Below, one piece after another: positions 6,708-11,055 of a stretch of DNA of 11,055 bases. The notes under the pieces were generated by a model. The model was not told the origin of the DNA, ran no database searches, and saw nothing but the letters and a program-made list of their open reading frames with translations. Made by a program: the position numbers and the translations under genes. The number at the start of each line of letters is the position of its first letter. Position 1 is the first letter of the stretch. The DNA comes from Oscillospiraceae bacterium. Lineage in GTDB: Bacteria > Bacillota > Clostridia > Oscillospirales > Oscillospiraceae. The stretch is taken from assembly GCA_024404735.1 (NCBI GenBank), contig JAKSPP010000041.1:1-11055 (forward strand). The letters are read 5' to 3'.

Positions 6708-7466
6708 TTATGCAAGCTTCAGTAAAATCTGCCATACGATGTAGAGAATGAGAAGATGCCCGGGGTAAAAGCCGTAGCAGAAATACTTAAACCATTTTGC
6801 CAAATATCCGTGTTTGCCGTTATAGAGCCAGATGGGGATTAAGGCCAGTAGAGAGAAGGCCTCCTGAACAAGCTCAAAGTAATGTCCGAAGATGGTCACG
6901 GGGTAATAATAACCGCCGATGAGCTCAACAAAGACATAGTACAGGAAGGCAAACTGAATGATAAAGCTGAGAAAATTGCGTTTGCGGGTAAAGTAAAACA
7001 GAAGGACAACTAAGACACCGGCACCGTAGTAGTCAACCATTGTTAAGGTTCCGACGACAAATCCGACTATGCAGGCGGCAACGGATGCAAGAATATATCT
7101 GACAATGCCGCCCTTGCTCTTAACCCACTCAAGGAAGCGCATAAGCCCCAGGGCAATCATAAAGGTCCAGAGAACATTCTGATGATATGGATAGAAGGCC
7201 GTGCTTCCGTATATAAGGTCAAAGGGGATTTCGCTTATAAGTGCGAAAACAAGCATTCGAAGTATATATTTTTTGAAGTTCTTAGTACGGAAAAAACCCT
7301 CCGCAATCATAAAGGCAAATATGGGATAGGCAATGCGCCCTAAACAGGTAAGCCAGTTTAAGTAGGGGAAAAGGGTTGCCCACATATGGTCGCCCAGCAT
7401 AATCACCATGGCGATTATATGCAGTGCAAAGCTGTTGATTATTCCTCTGCTTTTTGTCTGTTCCAT
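6708..7466 (-). CDS. TraX-family integral membrane protein
   Basis: The protein has 252 residues and is almost entirely hydrophobic, with about eight membrane segments. It carries TraX-family marks: an early H-bearing helix with MLGDHMWA (23-30), CLGRIAYPIFAFMIAEGFF (41-59), ISEIPFDLIYG, HQNVLWTFMIALGLM (95-109), YNGKHGYLAKWFKYFCYGFYP, and a histidine shortly before the end (PGHLLIL). TraX of the F plasmid acetylates the pilin N-terminus. Chromosomal relatives in Clostridia are widespread and have no established role; an acyl-transfer activity on a surface molecule is inference. No conjugation gene is present. The ribosome binding site AAAGGAG lies just upstream of the ATG. The only promoter candidate is weak (TATGAT at 7502-7497 with a poor -35). 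The family call is good, the function unknown. Confidence 0.85.
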   Translation of the reverse strand: MEQTKSRGIINSFALHIIAMVIMLGDHMWATLFPYLNWLTCLGRIAYPIFAFMIAEGFFRTKNFKKYILRMLVFALISEIPFDLIYGSTAFYPYHQNVLWTFMIALGLMRFLEWVKSKGGIVRYILASVAACIVGFVVGTLTMVDYYGAGVLVVLLFYFTRKRNFLSFIIQFAFLYYVFVELIGGYYYPVTIFGHYFELVQEAFSLLALIPIWLYNGKHGYLAKWFKYFCYGFYPGHLLILYIVWQILLKLA

Positions 7467-7572
7467 TAAAATCTCCTTTTTCCGTGCTGTGTTATTATCA
7501 TAAGCTGCGGCGCTTTTTAAAAGGCCGCCGGGTTATATGACGGAAACAAAAGCAAAAAGTTTCCTCACGGGG

Positions 7573-7620
7573 TAAAAAAGAACACAGAAAAACAGGGCCG
7601 GTCAAAAAACCGGCTCTGTA
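7573..7620 (-). terminator. Rho-independent terminator of the dnaJ-G3E gene cluster
   Basis: Arms 7592-7602 and 7609-7619 form an 11-bp stem with one internal wobble or mismatch and a 6-nt A-rich loop. On the minus strand the stem is followed by TTTTT and, after a short gap, TTTTTT. It begins 15 bp after the stop codon of the last gene of the cluster. Confidence 0.75.
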
Positions 7621-7634
7621 TTACTGATTAATAA

Positions 7635-8594
7635 TTAATAAAAAGTTGCAACGGGGTCATCGGGAGCCTCTGCGGGGCTTACCTTTACCTTTGTGAGAAC
7701 GGGGCCCTCCCTGTTGTAGCCGGGGTGCTCCTTGACGACAATTTTAGCCTTTACGGAAACCCAGTCACCGCTCTCCACATTTTTGGGAAGACCGCCCTCG
7801 CAGATAAGACCTGCAAAGGCAGTGTCGGCGGCGCAGCAATTCATAAGGTCTCTTCCCACGATGAAGCAGCCGCGGGGGAGCTCATCGGAGAAGGCGGCCT
7901 GTGCCTTGAAGGTGACTGTCATACCATCATAGGTTTTAAGGTCCTCGCCCAGGTCTCTGTACCAGATGGCATAGTCCCTGTCGGCAATGACGGGCTTGCG
8001 GGAGTCCTTGTCAAAGGGAAGGGGGTCCTCAACACTGTCATAGAAAACCTTGCCGTTAATATCCTCGTAGCCTATCTCTGCGTTTCTGTTGGCGGCACGG
8101 ACAATCTTATGCAGGGGCATAAAATCATCGGACTTCTCCATACGGTTGAAGACTATCAAATCACAGCTCTTGAGCTTATCGTAAACAAGCTGACGCATAT
8201 TGGAGTTATAGCTTATAAAGCTTCCGGCCTCCGCAAACATAAACTCCTGATATACCATCCATGAGGGGGGCATACTGCCGTAGAGGGTGTCAAGAGTCCA
8301 CATTCCGTTATACTCTATCATAACCTGCTCGGGCTGTATTTCCTCCTGCCAGGCTGCAAGAAGCTCCTCTGTCATCTCCTCCTCATCTTCGATGGTGCGT
8401 AAAACAACATTTCTTTCGGAGAGGTTATCGGAAAGCTCAACATCACCCTCCTCGCACATAATAAGAAGGGTCTTTGACTCTCCGGAGAAGCGCTCATCGG
8501 AAAGGGTATCGTTTATAAAGGTGGTTTTGCCTGAATCCAGAAAGCCCGTTATCAGATACACGGGAATGGGTTCTTCCATAATTTCTTCTTCCAT
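7635..8594 (-). CDS. Divergent G3E (CobW-family) GTPase fused to a YcgQ-type C-terminal domain
   Basis: The protein has 319 residues. The N-terminal part is a CobW-like P-loop domain: YLITGFLDSGKTTFI with the Walker A at 17-24, LLIMCEEGDVEL at the switch position (family: NEFG), MIEYNGMW at 92-99 (family: IExSG), and FNRMEK at 149-154 where NKxD is expected. The CxCC metal motif normal in this family is missing. From about residue 220 a second domain begins with YDGMTVTFKA, then FIVGRDLMNCCAADTAFAGLI (C253, C254, D257), GDWVSVKA and a proline-rich end. That is the pattern of the C-terminal domain of YcgQ/TIGR03943 proteins, which are encoded with a predicted permease (YcgR) and are often near CobW genes. 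There is no membrane segment, so it should be cytoplasmic. It lies 27 bp after the His-rich G3E gene. A metal-trafficking role is inferred; the metal is unknown. Confidence 0.8.
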   Translation of the reverse strand: MEEEIMEEPIPVYLITGFLDSGKTTFINDTLSDERFSGESKTLLIMCEEGDVELSDNLSERNVVLRTIEDEEEMTEELLAAWQEEIQPEQVMIEYNGMWTLDTLYGSMPPSWMVYQEFMFAEAGSFISYNSNMRQLVYDKLKSCDLIVFNRMEKSDDFMPLHKIVRAANRNAEIGYEDINGKVFYDSVEDPLPFDKDSRKPVIADRDYAIWYRDLGEDLKTYDGMTVTFKAQAAFSDELPRGCFIVGRDLMNCCAADTAFAGLICEGGLPKNVESGDWVSVKAKIVVKEHPGYNREGPVLTKVKVSPAEAPDDPVATFY

Positions 8595-8621
8595 AGGGCT
8601 TATTGCCTCTCTTTAACTGAA

Positions 8622-9821
8622 TTATACTCCGAAAAGGCCTCTTACAGCGTTTTCGTTTACATGAGAGCCGATAACACAGAGTCTTCCGGTTACGGCGGGG
8701 GCTGCGCGGCGGATTTCGTACTCGCCGGGAACAAGGTCAAAGTAATACCACTCGCCGCCCTCCTCGGGAGCAAGATAGCCCTTGGCTCTGACAACATTCT
8801 CATCACCGGAGAGAACTCCCAGTGCCATCTTCAGGCGGCCCTCGGAGATGCTCTTCTCCGTGTCGGTACCCCAGGAGGTGAAGGCATCTGCAGCCTCGTG
8901 GTCGTGGTGGTGATGATGTCCGCAGCCGCAGGAGCACTCCTCATCCTCATCGTGGTGATGATGATGGTGCTCGTGGTCATGGCAATGGCACTCCTCGTCC
9001 TCATCGTGATGATGATGGTGGTGCTCGTGGTCATGGCAATGACACTCCTCATCCTCATCGTGATGGTGATGGTGCTCGTGGTCGTGGCAATGGCACTCCT
9101 CGTCCTCATCGTGATGATGATGGTGCTCGTGGTCGTGGCAGCAGCACTCCTCATCCTCATCGTGATGATGGTGATGATGCTCATGGTCGTGCTCTGCCAT
9201 CTCGGCAAGGGTCTTAAGCTCGGAGGCAAGAGTATCACGGCTTTCGATTGCGGAGAGAAGCTGCTCACCGCTGAGCTCTGCCCAGGGGGTTGTGATTATT
9301 GTTGCCTTATCGTTCTCGGCTCTTAAAAGGGCCAGTGCTTCGGAGAGCTTTTCGGGGCTTATCTTATCGGTACGGCTTAAGATAACGGCATCGGCATTGG
9401 CAATCTGGTCCTTATAGAAGGGTCCGAAGTTCTTGATGCAGACCTTTGCCCTCTTTGCATCGGCAACGCAGACCTTTGCGTTGATTACAATGCCGGGGAC
9501 GCCTCTTACGGCGTTTACTATATCGGAAAGAGCACCTACGCCTGAGGGCTCGATAAGGATTCTGTCGGGGGAATAGTCCTCGCAAACCTTCTGAAGGGAG
9601 CGGGTGAAATCGCCCACAAGAGAGCAGCAGATGCATCCGGAGTTAAGCTCGTTAACAACGACCCCCGCATCCTGCATACAGCCTCCGTCAACGGAGACAT
9701 CGCCGAACTCGTTTTCGATTAATACGAGCTTCTCGCCCTTATAGGCCTCTGCAAGAAGCTTCTTAATAAGAGTTGTCTTGCCTGCGCCGAGGAAGCCGGA
9801 AAATATATCAACCTTTGTCAT
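8622..9821 (-). CDS. G3E (CobW-family) metallochaperone GTPase with His/Cys-rich repeat linker
   Basis: The protein has 399 residues. Walker A is GFLGAGKT (9-16). ENEFGDVSVDGG (36-47) is the switch, GCICC (62-66) carries the CxCC metal site, IEPSG (90-94) is the Walker B region, and SRTD (149-152) takes the place of NKxD. Residues 211-309 are an insert of five near-identical 17-18-residue units (HDHE, five or six His, DEDEEC, then C/H/C). They hold about 47 His and 12 Cys. The CobW C-terminal domain follows (310-399, with SEGRLKMALG and an ending NENAVRGLFGV). G3E proteins load metals, mostly zinc, cobalt or nickel, into target proteins using GTP. The ATG is 6 bp after dnaJ, and its ribosome binding site (AAAGGA) overlaps the dnaJ end. 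The family is certain. The metal is not readable; zinc is the default guess. Confidence 0.92.
   Translation of the reverse strand: MTKVDIFSGFLGAGKTTLIKKLLAEAYKGEKLVLIENEFGDVSVDGGCMQDAGVVVNELNSGCICCSLVGDFTRSLQKVCEDYSPDRILIEPSGVGALSDIVNAVRGVPGIVINAKVCVADAKRAKVCIKNFGPFYKDQIANADAVILSRTDKISPEKLSEALALLRAENDKATIITTPWAELSGEQLLSAIESRDTLASELKTLAEMAEHDHEHHHHHHDEDEECCCHDHEHHHHHDEDEECHCHDHEHHHHHDEDEECHCHDHEHHHHHHDEDEECHCHDHEHHHHHHDEDEECSCGCGHHHHHDHEAADAFTSWGTDTEKSISEGRLKMALGVLSGDENVVRAKGYLAPEEGGEWYYFDLVPGEYEIRRAAPAVTGRLCVIGSHVNENAVRGLFGV
8928..9191 (-). repeat. Tandem 51/54-bp repeats encoding the metal-binding linker
   Basis: Five in-frame units lie at 9191-9138, 9137-9087, 9086-9036, 9035-8982 and 8981-8928. 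They are nearly identical at DNA level and differ by one histidine codon and a few third positions. A partial His-rich tail follows to 8895. The DNA identity implies recent duplication, so copy number is likely to vary between strains. Confidence 0.9.
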
Positions 9822-9827
9822 GGTCTC

Positions 9828-10964
9828 TTATCCTTTCTTCTTTTTCTTGCCGAAGATACCCTGCTTTACGCCGTCTGCCTCGCCGGTTGCCTCACCGTAC
9901 TTGCGCAGAAGCTCCTTCTGCTCCTTTGTGAGGTTCTTGGGGGTAACGATGTATACCGTAACGAACTGGTCACCTCTTGAGGAGGAATTGAGATATGGAA
10001 TTCCCTTGCCCTTGAGTCTGAACATATCGCCGGACTGGGTTCCCTCGGGGAGCTCGTACTTGACCTTTCCGTCGAGAGTGGGCACCTCAAGCTCGGCACC
10101 CAGAGCAGCCTGAACGAAGGAAATGGGAAGCTCCATATATACATTCTGTCCGTCACGCTCAAAGAGGGCGTGGCTCTTAACCCTGACGGTTACGAGAACA
10201 TCGCCGTTGGGACCACCGTTAACACCCACATGGCCCTGACCTCTGAGAGGAATGGTCTGACCGTCATCGATTCCCGCGGGAATGGTGACGTTAAACTTCT
10301 TTGTGCGCTTGATTTTGCCCTTGCCGTCACAGCGTGAGCAGGGGGTCTTGACAATTTTACCCGTTCCGCGGCAATGGGGACAGGCCGTCTGGGACTGCAT
10401 AACGCCGAACATAGTTCTCTGCTGGGTTACAACAGTACCGCTGCCGTGACAGTTGGGGCAGGTCTCGGCACTTGTGCCGGGTGCGGCGCCGGAGCCTCCG
10501 CACTCATCGCAGTTTTCGATTCTGGGAACGGCAATCTCCTTCTGGCAGCCGAATACGGCCTCCTCGAAGGTGAGGGTGAGGGAAATACGTACGCTTTCAC
10601 CCTTCTGAGGGCCGTTTCTTCTTGTTCCGCCTCCGCCGAAGCCGCCGAAGCCGCCGCCGAAAATATTGCCCAGAATATCCCCCAGATCATCAAAGCCGAA
10701 GCCGCCTGCGCCTGCACCGCCGAAGCCCGCAGAGGGGTCAAAGGCGGCGTGACCGTACTGGTCATACTTTGCCTTCTTATCGGGGTCCGACAGAATCTCG
10801 TAGGCTTCACCGAGCTCCTTGAACTTCTCCTCGGCCTCCTTATCGCCGGGGTGAAGGTCCGGGTGGTACTGCTTTGCAAGCTTTCTGTACGCCTTTTTTA
10901 TTTCATCTTCAGAGGCACCCTTGGAAATACCGAGTACCTCATAGCAATCGCGTTTATCTGCCAT
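9828..10964 (-). CDS. dnaJ: Chaperone protein DnaJ
   Basis: The start at 10964 is chosen because GGAG lies 6 nt upstream and the protein then begins MADKRDCYEVLG, as the family does; it has 378 residues. In order: J-domain 1-70 with HPD at 34-36, Gly/Phe-rich region about 71-113, the zinc-binding region with four CxxCxGxG repeats starting at C152, C169, C195 and C209, then the substrate-binding C-terminal domains with IPLRGQGH and FRLKGKGIPYL, and a lysine-rich tail. DnaJ delivers unfolded clients to DnaK and stimulates its ATPase in the cytoplasm. All four zinc motifs are intact, so this is a full class A DnaJ. The usual upstream gene, dnaK, would lie beyond the right edge. It heads a cluster of two G3E metallochaperone genes starting 6 bp downstream, which is not a standard dnaJ neighbourhood. 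Confidence 0.97.
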   Translation of the reverse strand: MADKRDCYEVLGISKGASEDEIKKAYRKLAKQYHPDLHPGDKEAEEKFKELGEAYEILSDPDKKAKYDQYGHAAFDPSAGFGGAGAGGFGFDDLGDILGNIFGGGFGGFGGGGTRRNGPQKGESVRISLTLTFEEAVFGCQKEIAVPRIENCDECGGSGAAPGTSAETCPNCHGSGTVVTQQRTMFGVMQSQTACPHCRGTGKIVKTPCSRCDGKGKIKRTKKFNVTIPAGIDDGQTIPLRGQGHVGVNGGPNGDVLVTVRVKSHALFERDGQNVYMELPISFVQAALGAELEVPTLDGKVKYELPEGTQSGDMFRLKGKGIPYLNSSSRGDQFVTVYIVTPKNLTKEQKELLRKYGEATGEADGVKQGIFGKKKKKG

Positions 10965-10988
10965 TTTTTTCTCCATTAAATATGCCAT

Positions 10989-11019
10989 ATGGGGCTATGG
11001 AAAAATCGCATAGCCCCGT
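10989..11019. other. Hairpin upstream of dnaJ
   Basis: GGGGCTATG (10991-10999) pairs perfectly with CATAGCCCC (11009-11017) around a 9-nt loop and extends by two weaker pairs. It ends 11 nt before the dnaJ ribosome binding site. No T-run follows on the minus strand, so it may be an attenuator, a processing or stability element, or the weak terminator of an upstream gene. The promoter of dnaJ is not visible in the remaining 36 bp. Confidence 0.5.
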
Positions 11020-11055
11020 CTGACTTTTTCCGGGCACAGCGCTTTTATGCTTGCG

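Noticed and set aside
7466..7525. Strong promoter for the TraX-like gene
   Set aside because: TATGAT or GATAAT can be found, but neither has a -35 with a convincing match at 16-18 bp, so it is mentioned only in the gene entry.
8928..9191. CRISPR-like array
   Set aside because: Units are contiguous, in frame, and code for the His-rich linker; there are no unique spacers.
8661..9326. Plus-strand ORF rich in Val, Met and Leu that looks like a membrane protein
   Set aside because: It is the complement of the His/Asp/Glu repeat codons of the G3E gene; it has no ribosome binding site and no family marks.
10374..10979. 201-codon plus-strand ORF
   Set aside because: It lies entirely antisense to dnaJ and is an Ala/Gly-rich shadow of its GC-rich codons.

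Overview
The window looks like a chromosomal segment of a Clostridia-type Firmicute. It has AGGAG-type ribosome binding sites, sigma-A-like TTGACA/TATAAT promoters, short intergenic gaps, moderate GC, and families common in gut Clostridia (DUF6273, TraX-like, PflX-like radical SAM, G3E GTPases). I see no phage, transposase, CRISPR, tRNA or rRNA signal. No genus can be named from the sequence alone.

Left part (1-2330): a strong promoter drives a gene that fuses an N-terminal cyclic-nucleotide-binding domain to an NhaC-like Na+/H+ antiporter. The antiporter reading frame is broken near 1518-1575, so as read the gene is a pseudogene, a sequencing/assembly error or, less likely, a recoded gene. 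Behind it is a 35-codon ORF that appears to be the fused ends of a deleted gene, possibly of the uroporphyrinogen-decarboxylase-like methyltransferase family. A 17-bp perfect hairpin with a T-tract closes the unit.

Middle (2326-4370): a minus-strand DUF6273 gene and a plus-strand LysR-type regulator diverge from a 260-bp region that carries a good promoter for each and a GC-rich palindrome beside one of them. A hairpin separates the LysR gene from the next, convergent, minus-strand operon.

Minus-strand operon (6602 down to 4380): a GT2 glycosyltransferase without the usual membrane tail, a PflX-like (COG1313) radical SAM protein, and a YbaK-type aminoacyl-tRNA deacylase. The genes are 8 and 10 bp apart. 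The promoter has its -35 element in the loop of a hairpin that follows the upstream gene, a TraX-like membrane protein (7466-6708).

Right part (10964 down to 7635): dnaJ, then a G3E (CobW-family) metallochaperone GTPase with a His/Cys/acidic tandem-repeat linker, then a second, divergent G3E GTPase fused to a YcgQ-type (TIGR03943) C-terminal domain. Gaps are 6 and 27 bp, and a terminator follows the last gene. This looks like a co-transcribed metal-handling module attached to a zinc-dependent co-chaperone, and it is the most unusual part of the window.
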